Origin: Ramlibacter sp.
Lineage (GTDB): Bacteria > Pseudomonadota > Gammaproteobacteria > Burkholderiales > Burkholderiaceae
DNA length: 12,423 bases
Assembly (NCBI GenBank): GCA_014376915.1
Contig: JACMQP010000063.1
Span: 1 to 12,423, forward strand
Direction of reading: 5' to 3'
The translations under genes were made by a program, and so were the position numbers. This document shows positions 6,316-12,423 of this stretch, piece by piece. The notes beneath the pieces are model-generated. The model was not told where the DNA came from and made no database searches. It worked only from the letters and a program-made list of their open reading frames with translations. Every line of letters begins with the position of its first letter. The first letter of the stretch is position 1.

Positions 6316-7548
6316 ATGCGGACATACATGGTGGGCGGTGCGGTGCGGGATGCCTTGCTGGGTTTGCCTGTGAACGACCACGACTGGGTGGTGGTGGGCG
6401 CCACGCCCGAAGCGATGATCGAGCAGGGCTTCCTGCCTGTGGGCAAGGACTTCCCGGTGTTCCTGCACCCGCACACGCATGAGGAGTACGCGCTGGCGCG
6501 TACCGAGCGCAAGACCGCCCGCGGCTACCGCGGCTTCGCGATCAGCGCCGAACCCAGCGTCACGCTTGAGGAAGACCTGGCGCGGCGCGACCTCACCATC
6601 AACGCCATCGCCCGCGACGGGCACGGCGGCCTGATCGATCCGTACCACGGCCAGCGCGACCTGTCGCAGCGGGTGCTGCGCCACGTCACCGACTCCTTCC
6701 GCGAAGACCCGGTGCGGATCCTGCGGGTTGCGCGGTTCGCCGCGCGGTTCGCCGATTTCAGCCTGGCACCCGAGACCTTGCAGCTGATGCGCGAGATGGT
6801 GCACGACGGTGAAGCCGACCACTTGGTGCCCGAGCGGGTCTGGCAGGAACTGGCTCGCGGTCTGATGGAGCCGACGCCGTCGCGCATGTTCGACCTGCTG
6901 CGCGACTGCGGTGCGCTGGCACGGGTGCTGCCCGAGGTGGACCGGTTGTGGGGCGTGCCGCAGCGCGCCGACTACCACCCCGAGGTCGATACCGGCGTGC
7001 ACCTGATGATGGTGCTGGACATGAGTGCGCGGCTGCAGGCGCCGCTGACGGTGCGCTTCGCCTGCCTGACCCACGACCTGGGCAAGGGCACCACGCCGGT
7101 CGAGGTGCTGCCGAAGCACATCGGCCACGAAGAGCGCAGCGCCCGGCTGCTGCGCAAGCTCGCGGACCGCCTGCGCGTGCCCAACGAATGCCGTGACCTG
7201 GCGGACGTGGTGGCGCGCGAGCACGGCAACATCCACCGCAGCGGCGAATTCGGCGCCGCCGCGCTGGTGCGGCTGCTGGAACGCTGCGACGCCTTCCGCA
7301 AGCCGCAGCGCTTCGACGAAGCGCTGCTGGCCTGCGAATGCGACGCCCGCGGCCGCGGCGGCCTGCAGGAGCGACCTTATCCGCAGCGCCCGCGGCTGAT
7401 GGCGGCGCTCAAGGCCGCGCAGGAAGTGGCGACCCACGCGATCGCGGAAGCGGCCAAGGCGACCGGCGCCGAGGGGCCGCGGATCGGCGAGCTGATCCAC
7501 CAGGCGCGGATTTCGGCGCTGCAGCAGGCCTTGTTCGAGGGCAACTAG
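6316..7548 (+). CDS. cca: Multifunctional CCA tRNA nucleotidyltransferase
   Basis: A 410-residue class II enzyme that adds or repairs the 3' CCA of tRNAs without a template. The nucleotidyltransferase head shows GGAVRDALLG (residues 7-16) and the metal-binding NDHDWVVVG with Asp21 and Asp23. The nucleotide-selecting ARRDLTINA is at 89-97 and the neck motif EDPVRILRVARFAAR at 130-144. The C-terminal part has an HD phosphohydrolase domain with His253-Asp254 in THDLGKG, as in the E. coli-type protein that also has phosphatase and 2',3'-cyclic phosphodiesterase activity. Length agrees with that type (about 410). It follows dapA by 24 bp and ends by sharing a CTAG with the convergent kinase gene. 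No ribosome-binding site is visible. Confidence 0.97.
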   Translation: MRTYMVGGAVRDALLGLPVNDHDWVVVGATPEAMIEQGFLPVGKDFPVFLHPHTHEEYALARTERKTARGYRGFAISAEPSVTLEEDLARRDLTINAIARDGHGGLIDPYHGQRDLSQRVLRHVTDSFREDPVRILRVARFAARFADFSLAPETLQLMREMVHDGEADHLVPERVWQELARGLMEPTPSRMFDLLRDCGALARVLPEVDRLWGVPQRADYHPEVDTGVHLMMVLDMSARLQAPLTVRFACLTHDLGKGTTPVEVLPKHIGHEERSARLLRKLADRLRVPNECRDLADVVAREHGNIHRSGEFGAAALVRLLERCDAFRKPQRFDEALLACECDARGRGGLQERPYPQRPRLMAALKAAQEVATHAIAEAAKATGAEGPRIGELIHQARISALQQALFEGN

Positions 7549-8468
7549 ATCAGCAACGCCAGAGCAGCGTAGTCGCCGACGCGGTCTTTGAGTCCGGCCG
7601 CGACCAGGTCGCAACCGTCGGTCAGCGCGCCCAGCTTCCCGCGAATTTCGTGCGTCAGCCGCGGCAACAGCAAATCCCGGTGGTGCCAGAACACGCTGCC
7701 GCCCAGGCTGATGCGCTGCAGGTCGAGCGTGATGATCATGTTGTACAGCGCGCGGCCCATCACCCGGCACAGCTCATGAACCAGCGCCAGCGATTGCGCG
7801 TCGCCGGCCTTTGCCCGCTGCAACAGCGACGCCGCGTCCAGCCCGAAGCGGCGGCCGATGGCGTTACCGGAGACCAGCGCCTCGACGTCGCCCACGTTGC
7901 CGCAGCCGCACAGCGCGTCATCGTTGTCGGAGACGAACATGTGGCCGGCATGGCCAGCGTTGCCGTTCTTGCCGCGCAGCACATGGCCGTCGACGCACAG
8001 CCCGGCGCCGATGCCGGTGCTCCAGGTCACGTAAGCGCAATGGTCCACGCCTTCCAGCGCGCCCCAGCGCCGCTCGGCTTCCAGCGCGGCGACGCAGTCG
8101 TTTTCGACGCGCACCTCGCGGAAGCGCTGGCGCAGCGGCGCCTCCAGCAGCGCCGTTTCCCAATCGTTCGGCAGGCCACGGGCCGGGCCCGCGATGCCGC
8201 CGCAGATGTTGGGAGCCGCCACCTCGATCAGGCCGCCGCGCATCACGAACGGGCCGCAGGAAGAGACACCGGCGCGTTGCACGCCGGCTGCCGCGACGCC
8301 CGCTTCGGCGCAAGCCGCGTCCACCATGCGCATCACCTGCCGCGCCAGCGCATCGTTGTCGCCGGTCTTGGCCGTCGGCTCGGTGCGTCGCCCGACCAGA
8401 TCGAGGTCGGTGCCGTTGTTGAGGCTGACAGCGACCTTGGTGCCACCAATATCGATGCAGGCTTTCAT
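7545..8468 (-). CDS. ROK-family sugar kinase with altered zinc and sugar-contact residues
   Basis: A 307-residue ASKHA-fold kinase. The phosphate-1 loop is DIGGTKVAVS (residues 6-15), the catalytic base is Asp124 in VENDCVAALE, and the second phosphate motif is STGIGAGL (150-157). ROK enzymes phosphorylate hexoses or amino-hexoses with ATP. Two family positions differ. The zinc motif, usually CxCGxxGCxE, reads CGCGNVGDVE (187-196), with Asp194 replacing the third Cys. The sugar-contacting Glu of GEIGH is His173 in GNAGHAGHMFV, while zinc-ligand His176 is kept. Substrate is therefore uncertain (fructose, glucose or GlcNAc kinases all belong here). There is no DNA-binding domain, so it is a kinase rather than a NagC-type repressor. 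It is the last gene of the minus-strand run, 10 bp after the DUF2905 gene. Confidence 0.87.
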   Translation of the reverse strand: MKACIDIGGTKVAVSLNNGTDLDLVGRRTEPTAKTGDNDALARQVMRMVDAACAEAGVAAAGVQRAGVSSCGPFVMRGGLIEVAAPNICGGIAGPARGLPNDWETALLEAPLRQRFREVRVENDCVAALEAERRWGALEGVDHCAYVTWSTGIGAGLCVDGHVLRGKNGNAGHAGHMFVSDNDDALCGCGNVGDVEALVSGNAIGRRFGLDAASLLQRAKAGDAQSLALVHELCRVMGRALYNMIITLDLQRISLGGSVFWHHRDLLLPRLTHEIRGKLGALTDGCDLVAAGLKDRVGDYAALALLI

Positions 8469-8478
8469 CGCTGCGGAC

Positions 8479-8673
8479 TCACAGGAGTCTGGAGACGAGC
8501 GCGGCCAGCATGCTCAGGATGATGGTGGTCGTCAGTGGAACAAACCATTGGCGGCCGAAAAGCTGAAAGCGCAGATCGCCCGGCAACTTGCCGAAGCCCA
8601 TGCGATTGAGCAGCGGAGTGAACCAGCTGATCAGCATCAGTGCCAGGAAGATGACGATGATCCAGCGAATCAT
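8479..8673 (-). CDS. DUF2905 family small membrane protein
   Basis: A 64-residue protein with two hydrophobic segments (about 3-20 and 47-63) around a polar loop holding RMGFGKLPGDLRFQL, and PLTTTIILSML opening the second helix. This KLPGD...PLTT arrangement is the DUF2905 signature. It is a predicted inner-membrane hairpin of unknown function. The gene starts 17 bp after the methyltransferase stop and ends 10 bp before the kinase start. No Shine-Dalgarno is visible. TAAACT (plus coordinates 8680-8685, reverse complement) lies exactly 6 nt before the ATG and could give a leaderless message separate from the methyltransferase transcript. Confidence 0.85.
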   Translation of the reverse strand: MIRWIIVIFLALMLISWFTPLLNRMGFGKLPGDLRFQLFGRQWFVPLTTTIILSMLAALVSRLL

Positions 8674-8679
8674 GACCCG

Positions 8680-8685
8680 AGTTTA
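8680..8685 (-). promoter_or_regulatory. Candidate -10 element (TAAACT) for the DUF2905 gene
   Basis: Minus-strand TAAACT ends 6 nt before the ATG at 8673, the same hexamer and spacing as before cca. It lies wholly in the short gap after the methyltransferase stop (8691). No recognisable -35 is present at 16-18 nt. Confidence 0.3.
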
Positions 8686-8690
8686 CGGGC

Positions 8691-9776
8691 TCAGAGACGG
8701 CCCGTACGATCACCCTCAGAGAAGCCGCAGGCCGGCCAGAACGCGCCTTGATGGAAGCCGATGACCTTGAACAACTCGCCCATCTCGTGCTCGGCCAACA
8801 GCCGCTGGCCGGCGATTCGCTCCTGCAGCGACGCCTGCGCCAACCGCGCCACCAGCCCGCAGTTCATCAGGAAGCGCGCCTGGCTGGTGTAGCCCAGCGT
8901 CGCCAGGCCGGAATCCTGCGCGGCCAGCGCCAGACCGGTGAAATTGACATGGGCGGTGATGTCCTTCAGGCCGACGTCGCCGAGCGGATCGGGATCGGCA
9001 AGGTGGCCGCGATGGCACATCAGCGTGCCCATGTGGCGCTGCGGATGGTAGTACTCGTCCTCGCCGAAGCCGTAGTCGATGAAGAAGGCCGCGCCGCGCT
9101 CCAGCCGGTCGGCCAGGGTGCGGATGAACGCCTCGGCCTGCAGGTGGATCTCGGTCAGGTAGTCGTGGCTGCCGGGGATCTCGACGGGCGGGCGCAGGTC
9201 GGTGGGCCGGTCGATCCAGGCTAGCCCGGACCCCAGCCCACGCTCGTGCCAGGCGCCACCCCTGCGCATCAGCAACTTCACCGGCATCGCGTCCAGGACT
9301 TCGTTGCCGACAATCACGCCGCGGAAGCGCTGGGGCAGTTCGCTGATCCATTGCACCTTGTCGCCGTACTCGGCCAGGGCCTGCTGCTGGCGCTCGCGCA
9401 GGCTGCCGGAGAGATCGACGATGGTGTAGCGGCGCACCGCACCGCCCAGCGCCTGCAGCAGCTGCAGCGCCAGTGCGCCGGAGCCGGCGCCGAATTCCCA
9501 GACTTCGTCGGTGCCGGTGGCGCGCAAGGCGTCGGCCACCTGCACGGCGACGCTGGCGCCGAACAGCGGAGTCATCTCAGGCGCGGTCGCGAAATCGCTG
9601 CCTGACGCCGGATCAGTGCCGAACTTGCGTGTGTCGTTGGCGTAATAGCCCAGCCCCGGGGCGTACAGGGCCAGCGCCATGAACCGGTCGAAAGGGATCC
9701 AGCCCCCGGCCCGCGCAATCGCCTTTTCCACCAGCATCCGGGGAGCGCTCGTTAAACTCTTCAATTCCGTGGTCAC
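8691..9776 (-). CDS. SAM-dependent methyltransferase, MidA/NDUFAF7 family (DUF185)
   Basis: A 361-residue Rossmann-fold methyltransferase. The SAM-binding motif is VWEFGAGSGALALQLL (about residues 92-107), followed by the acidic-loop YTIVDLSGSLRERQQQAL, the family motif GNEVLDAMPVKLL, and FIDYGFGEDEYYHPQRHMGT with DITAHVNFTGLA. The mitochondrial relative NDUFAF7 symmetrically dimethylates an arginine of complex I subunit NDUFS2. The bacterial role is less certain, and NuoD would be the inferred target. The start is the GTG at 9776, since an in-frame stop lies just upstream and the usual N-terminal LVEKAIARAGGWIPFDRFM follows. It heads the minus-strand run with DUF2905 and ROK genes and is divergent, with a 38-bp gap, from the pterin operon. 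Confidence 0.92.
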   Translation of the reverse strand: MTTELKSLTSAPRMLVEKAIARAGGWIPFDRFMALALYAPGLGYYANDTRKFGTDPASGSDFATAPEMTPLFGASVAVQVADALRATGTDEVWEFGAGSGALALQLLQALGGAVRRYTIVDLSGSLRERQQQALAEYGDKVQWISELPQRFRGVIVGNEVLDAMPVKLLMRRGGAWHERGLGSGLAWIDRPTDLRPPVEIPGSHDYLTEIHLQAEAFIRTLADRLERGAAFFIDYGFGEDEYYHPQRHMGTLMCHRGHLADPDPLGDVGLKDITAHVNFTGLALAAQDSGLATLGYTSQARFLMNCGLVARLAQASLQERIAGQRLLAEHEMGELFKVIGFHQGAFWPACGFSEGDRTGRL

Positions 9777-9814
9777 AGCTGATTGTCACTCCGGCGCAAG
9801 CAAAGGGTCCACGC

Positions 9815-10588
9815 ATGGCAGAAACTCAAAATAAAGGCGCGTCGCCGGCTTCCAACGAACTCGTCAGCTGGCTTCGAATGCTGGCGCTGCCGCTATGGAT
9901 ACGGGCAGCCATCTCTGTTCTGATTGTGTCCGTCATCGCAAGCGGCCTCGCGCTGCTGGCACATGGCATCTGGGCACGCGAGGCGGAGCAGGTTTCCTCG
10001 GCAATTGCCTTGGTGACCGTGTCACTGCCGGTGCTGATGATCGTCATCGCGCTGGTCTTCGGTCAAAACAGTGACCGAAAGCTGAAGGAATTGACCACCC
10101 AGGTGTTGCAACACAATATTCCCGATGCGGTGCGAGCGAACCTCAGTGACGCCTATGGAAAAGTCGATATCCAGACTGGCGTGCGTGGCTGTGGCGCCGA
10201 CTACACCTTGTCGTTGAGCATGCCCGGGCAGGAGCTCCCATTCCAGCAGCGCTTCCGTGTCGAACTCAATGTGCGTAAGGCAAATGTCTGTTTCTGGCTG
10301 GCGAATGTGGCGCTGCCTGCGCGGCTGGATGCGAACTCGGAAGCAGTCGCCGTGTTCCGGCACGTGATCCTGGGCGCCCTCGCCGAGGGCTACCAATTGA
10401 ACGACGCGCCTGCCTTGTCTGCCGGTGAGCCAACCAGCAGGGGGCTGCTCTTTTTTCGCAGCCTCGATCCTGAATTCCTGGTCCGTCCGGACCAGCGCCT
10501 CTATTTCGTACAGGATCTTTCGTTTTGCGTCCGGGGCTTCCTCGATGCCTCGCTAGCCTCGACCAAACAGCCGCAGGTGCGCGCATGA
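9815..10588 (+). CDS. Unrecognised two-helix membrane protein
   Basis: A 257-residue protein whose family I do not recognise. Residues 1-20 are polar. Two strongly hydrophobic helices follow at about 28-52 (WIRAAISVLIVSVIASGLAL) and 61-83 (VTVSLPVLMIVIALVFG), separated by a short charged loop. The rest (84-257) is soluble, with a helix-like NSDRKLKELTTQVLQH followed by alternating polar and hydrophobic stretches suggesting beta structure, and five cysteines overall at most. There is no signal cleavage site, so both termini are probably cytoplasmic by the positive-inside rule (RMLALPLWIR before helix 1, DRKLK after helix 2). Its TGA overlaps the folM ATG (ATGA), which implies co-translation with pterin genes. 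GC content is distinctly lower than in the minus-strand genes to its left. Start at 9815 has only a weak AGGG upstream. Confidence 0.75.
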   Translation: MAETQNKGASPASNELVSWLRMLALPLWIRAAISVLIVSVIASGLALLAHGIWAREAEQVSSAIALVTVSLPVLMIVIALVFGQNSDRKLKELTTQVLQHNIPDAVRANLSDAYGKVDIQTGVRGCGADYTLSLSMPGQELPFQQRFRVELNVRKANVCFWLANVALPARLDANSEAVAVFRHVILGALAEGYQLNDAPALSAGEPTSRGLLFFRSLDPEFLVRPDQRLYFVQDLSFCVRGFLDASLASTKQPQVRA

Positions 10589-11385
10589 GCCGATGGGTCC
10601 TGGTGACGGGCGGCGCGTTGCGTCTGGGACGCGAAACCTGTCTGGCATTTGCACGCGCCGGGTGGAACGTGGCTTGTCATTACAACCGCTCAACTGCGGC
10701 GGCTCGCAGTCTCGGCGAGGAACTGACGGTCCTGGGCGTGAAGTGGGCCTTGGTGCCCGGGCCACTTGACAGCGCGGACGATGCCGACAAGCTCTTCAGG
10801 TCTGCGTTGCATTGTGTTGGCGGTGAGTTGCATGGCATTGTCAACAACGCCTCGCTCTTCGAGCCGGACACTGCCGAAAATTTTTCCGAGCGCGGCTTGC
10901 TTGCACAGCTGCAGACAAATCTGATTGTTCCCCTGACCCTGGGCCGCATGCTCTACCGGCACTGTGTCGACAGTCAACCGATTGCGCCATCCGCTCTGGT
11001 GCATATCCTGGACCAGAAAGTATTCAATCTCAATCCGGACTATTTTTCGTATACCTTGTCCAAGCTCGCTCTGGAGCGTGCCGTGGCTCAACAAGCACAG
11101 GCCCTGGCACCGCTGGTCAGAGTCAATGCCGTCGCACCAGGTCTGCTCTATATCAGCGGCCCTCAGAGCCAGGAGAACTATGATCTGGCAAGCCGCGCAA
11201 ACCTGTTGCGGCGCCCCATCGACGTCGCCAGGGTGGCGCAGGCAACAGTCTTTCTTGCAGACAATCCGTGCATTACCGGCGCAAGCCTTTGCGTCGACAA
11301 CGGCCAGCATCTTGTTCCCGTGCCGCGCGACATCATGTTCGTCGTCGATGAACTTCTGAGGAATATTTCGAATGAAGGACGTTGA
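10585..11385 (+). CDS. folM: Pteridine-reductase-type SDR (FolM-like dihydromonapterin/dihydrofolate reductase)
   Basis: A 266-residue short-chain dehydrogenase. The dinucleotide loop is TGGALRLGR (residues 8-16), and HYNRS (32-36) is the NADPH-phosphate motif typical of pteridine reductases. VNNASLF (86-92) matches the PTR1/FolM form of the NNAG motif. The catalytic Tyr156-x3-Lys160 lies in YFSYTLSKLALE, and the usual SDR serine is replaced by Asp143 (HILDQ), as in PTR1 and E. coli FolM. FolM reduces dihydromonapterin to tetrahydromonapterin and weakly reduces dihydrofolate. The frame is open to 10525, but the ATG at 10585 overlapping the previous stop fits the family start. It overlaps the next gene by 14 nt. 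The substrate is inferred from motifs and neighbours; a general SDR role cannot be excluded. Confidence 0.85.
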   Translation: MSRWVLVTGGALRLGRETCLAFARAGWNVACHYNRSTAAARSLGEELTVLGVKWALVPGPLDSADDADKLFRSALHCVGGELHGIVNNASLFEPDTAENFSERGLLAQLQTNLIVPLTLGRMLYRHCVDSQPIAPSALVHILDQKVFNLNPDYFSYTLSKLALERAVAQQAQALAPLVRVNAVAPGLLYISGPQSQENYDLASRANLLRRPIDVARVAQATVFLADNPCITGASLCVDNGQHLVPVPRDIMFVVDELLRNISNEGR

Positions 11386-11764
11386 ATGGCTCAGGACGCA
11401 CTGCCGTCGCATGTTCCTGCGTGGACTCCGTGTCCAGGCTTGGATCGGCGTACACGACTTCGAAAAGCTCGGGCCTCAACACGTCATCATTGACGTGGAT
11501 CTGTATGTCTCCCTGGCCCGGACATCGCCCAAAATGGATGCGCTCGAAGAGGTCGTGGACTACGATTTCGTGCGCAAGGCTGTCTACGACCGCCTTGCCG
11601 TGGGTCCGATACAGCTGCAGGAAACGCTCTGCGACGACGTGCTGAAGCGGTTGCTCGAGAACCCACGCGTCTTGGCCGTGCGTGTGCGCACTTCCAAGCC
11701 CGACGTCTACGAGGATTGCGAAGAAGTCGGTGTCGAGGTTTTTCACATTCGCGAGAATCTTTAA
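11372..11764 (+). CDS. folB: Dihydroneopterin aldolase
   Basis: A 130-residue protein of the DHNA family, which converts 7,8-dihydroneopterin to 6-hydroxymethyl-7,8-dihydropterin and glycolaldehyde in folate synthesis. The aldolase features are all present: Glu31 in IGVHDFEK, Tyr64 in VVDYDFV, the pterin-anchoring Glu84 in LQETLCDDV, and catalytic Lys109 in VRVRTSKPD. The Ser-Lys-Pro context of Lys109 is that of FolB rather than FolX. A strong Shine-Dalgarno, GAGGAA at 11358-11363, is 8 nt before the ATG and fixes the start inside the end of folM. The N-terminus (MKDVEWLRTHC) is some 14 residues longer than usual. Codon use and GC are lower than in the following copy. Confidence 0.87.
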   Translation: MKDVEWLRTHCRRMFLRGLRVQAWIGVHDFEKLGPQHVIIDVDLYVSLARTSPKMDALEEVVDYDFVRKAVYDRLAVGPIQLQETLCDDVLKRLLENPRVLAVRVRTSKPDVYEDCEEVGVEVFHIRENL

Positions 11765-11767
11765 TTG

Positions 11768-12139
11768 GTGCACAACGATCGCGGCACCCAGATCCTCACA
11801 CTCACGGGGCTGCGGTTCGACGCCAACCTGGGCATCCTGGACCACGAGAAGGCCTCGCCCCAGCCGATCCTGGTGGACGCCGAACTGAACCTGGGGCCCC
11901 AGCCGCTGCTGCCCTGCGACGACGACATCACCCACGTGCTGGACTACCGCAAGGTGCGCCGCATCATCATCGAGGAGTGCACGGCCCAACACGTCAACCT
12001 GCTGGAAAGCCTGATCGGCAAGCTGGCGCTGCGGCTGATGCAGTTGCCGGGCGTGCTGGGCGTGCGGGTCAAGATCGCCAAGCTGGAGATCTTCGACGAC
12101 TGCGAAGTGGCGATCCGGGTCGAAACTGGCGTCTGGTAG
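11768..12139 (+). CDS. Second DHNA-family protein (FolB/FolX type)
   Basis: A 123-residue member of the same family as the preceding gene but clearly diverged from it and of higher GC. The key residues are Glu27 in LGILDHEK, Tyr60 in VLDYRKV, Glu80 in NLLESLI and Lys105 in KIAKLEIFDD. Two features recall E. coli FolX (dihydroneopterin triphosphate 2'-epimerase): Lys followed by Leu rather than Pro, and the DYRKVRRIII segment resembling FolX NYRTVTKNII. Either a second aldolase or the epimerase that makes dihydromonapterin is possible. The start is probably the GTG at 11768, with a TTG at 11765 directly abutting the folB stop as alternative; GAGAA at 11753-11757 serves either. It lies 21 bp before ttcA. 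Confidence 0.8.
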   Translation: MHNDRGTQILTLTGLRFDANLGILDHEKASPQPILVDAELNLGPQPLLPCDDDITHVLDYRKVRRIIIEECTAQHVNLLESLIGKLALRLMQLPGVLGVRVKIAKLEIFDDCEVAIRVETGVW

Positions 12140-12160
12140 CCGAGGTGGGAAAATGACTGC

Positions 12161-12423
12161 ATGAGCGCCCTCTGGATCGACAACCAACCCGTCCCCCTGT
12201 CGGCCGGCCGCAAGATCGAGCGCGAAAGCCACAAGCTGGAAAAGCGCCTGTGCCGCCAGATGGGCCAGGCGATCGTCGACTACAACATGGTCGAGGAGGG
12301 CGACAAGGTCATGGTCTGCCTGTCCGGCGGCAAGGACAGTTACGCCATGCTCGACATCCTGCAGAAGATGAAGCAGCGCGCTCCGGTGAACTTCGAGCTG
12401 GTCGCCGTCAACCTGGACCAGAA
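12161..12423 (+). CDS. ttcA: tRNA 2-thiocytidine(32) synthetase TtcA, N-terminal part (cut by window edge)
   Basis: The first 87 residues are visible. TtcA is an Fe-S-dependent PP-loop enzyme that adenylates and thiolates cytidine 32 of certain tRNAs. The ATP pyrophosphatase loop SGGKDS is at residues 55-60 within [18 protein letters not shown]. It is preceded by [13 protein letters not shown] and [17 protein letters not shown], a pattern specific for TtcA. The Fe-S cysteines lie beyond the edge. The ATG at 12161 is chosen because the earlier ATG at 12153 meets a stop after three codons. GAAAAT ends 6 nt before the start, a weaker case of the leaderless-like spacing seen for slt and cca, and a GAGG (12142-12145) gives only a distant ribosome-binding site. 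Confidence 0.95.
   Translation, partial: MSALWIDNQPVPLSAGRKIERESHKLEKRLCRQMGQAIVDYNMVEEGDKVMVCLSGGKDSYAMLDILQKMKQRAPVNFELVAVNLDQ

Noticed and set aside
6061..7770. Long open frame on the minus strand (569 codons)
   Set aside because: It lies antisense to dapA and cca, both of which have complete sets of catalytic motifs. Its composition (His, Gln, Arg, Ala) is typical of an antisense shadow.
7338..8522. Open plus-strand frame of 394 codons
   Set aside because: Antisense to the ROK kinase and overlapping the end of cca; no motifs.
9772..9789. Direct repeat GTCAC at 9772-9776 and 9785-9789 in the divergent gap between methyltransferase and membrane protein
   Set aside because: Only 5 bases long, and one copy contains the GTG start codon. 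Chance is a sufficient explanation without conservation data.
1..12423. CRISPR arrays, insertion sequences, tRNA or rRNA genes, phage attachment sites
   Set aside because: No regularly spaced repeats, transposase motifs, terminal inverted repeats or structural RNA signatures were seen by eye on either strand.

Overview
The window is GC-rich, densely packed bacterial DNA with mostly short intergenic gaps. A DUF2917 gene sits divergent to a GcvA-type LysR gene, and folM-folB-ttcA genes lie next to each other. Together these suggest a betaproteobacterium of the Burkholderiales, most likely Comamonadaceae (the Ramlibacter/Variovorax/Acidovorax neighbourhood). That placement is inferred from protein families and composition; no search was run. 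There are 14 complete genes and two cut by the window edges. There is no rRNA, tRNA, CRISPR array or insertion sequence.

Left part (1-2030): the first 40 codons of a TetR repressor (minus strand, cut by the edge), a roughly 200-base stretch with a possible gene remnant, a DUF2917 gene (minus), and a divergent LysR regulator (plus). The LysR upstream region carries a perfect ATTGAT-N11-ATCAAT dyad next to a promoter-like sequence. Two hairpins separate LysR from the next gene, which converges on it.

Middle (2034-7548): 5-formyltetrahydrofolate cyclo-ligase (minus) lies head to head with a secreted Slt-type lytic transglycosylase (plus), with only 9 bp between the start codons. A rho-independent terminator follows slt. 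Then come a glutathione transferase, a DapA-family aldolase whose start overlaps the transferase stop (ATGA), and the CCA-adding tRNA nucleotidyltransferase.

Right of that, on the minus strand (7545-9776), is a compact run read right to left: a MidA/NDUFAF7-type methyltransferase (GTG start), a 64-residue DUF2905 membrane protein, and a ROK-family sugar kinase with altered zinc and sugar-contact residues. The kinase and cca converge and share one CTAG that supplies both stop codons.

Right end (9815-12423): a plus-strand operon with an unrecognised two-helix membrane protein, a pteridine-reductase-type SDR (FolM-like), a dihydroneopterin aldolase (FolB), a second FolB/FolX-family protein, and the start of ttcA. 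Genes overlap or nearly touch up to the second aldolase-family gene. The first three genes are visibly lower in GC than their surroundings. FolM, FolB and a FolX-like protein together could supply both folate and tetrahydromonapterin.

No clearly new defence or mobile system is visible. The best leads are the pterin operon with its unknown coupled membrane protein, a recurring -10-like hexamer exactly 6 nt before start codons that lack a Shine-Dalgarno (possible leaderless mRNAs), the LysR operator, and the unusual ROK kinase.
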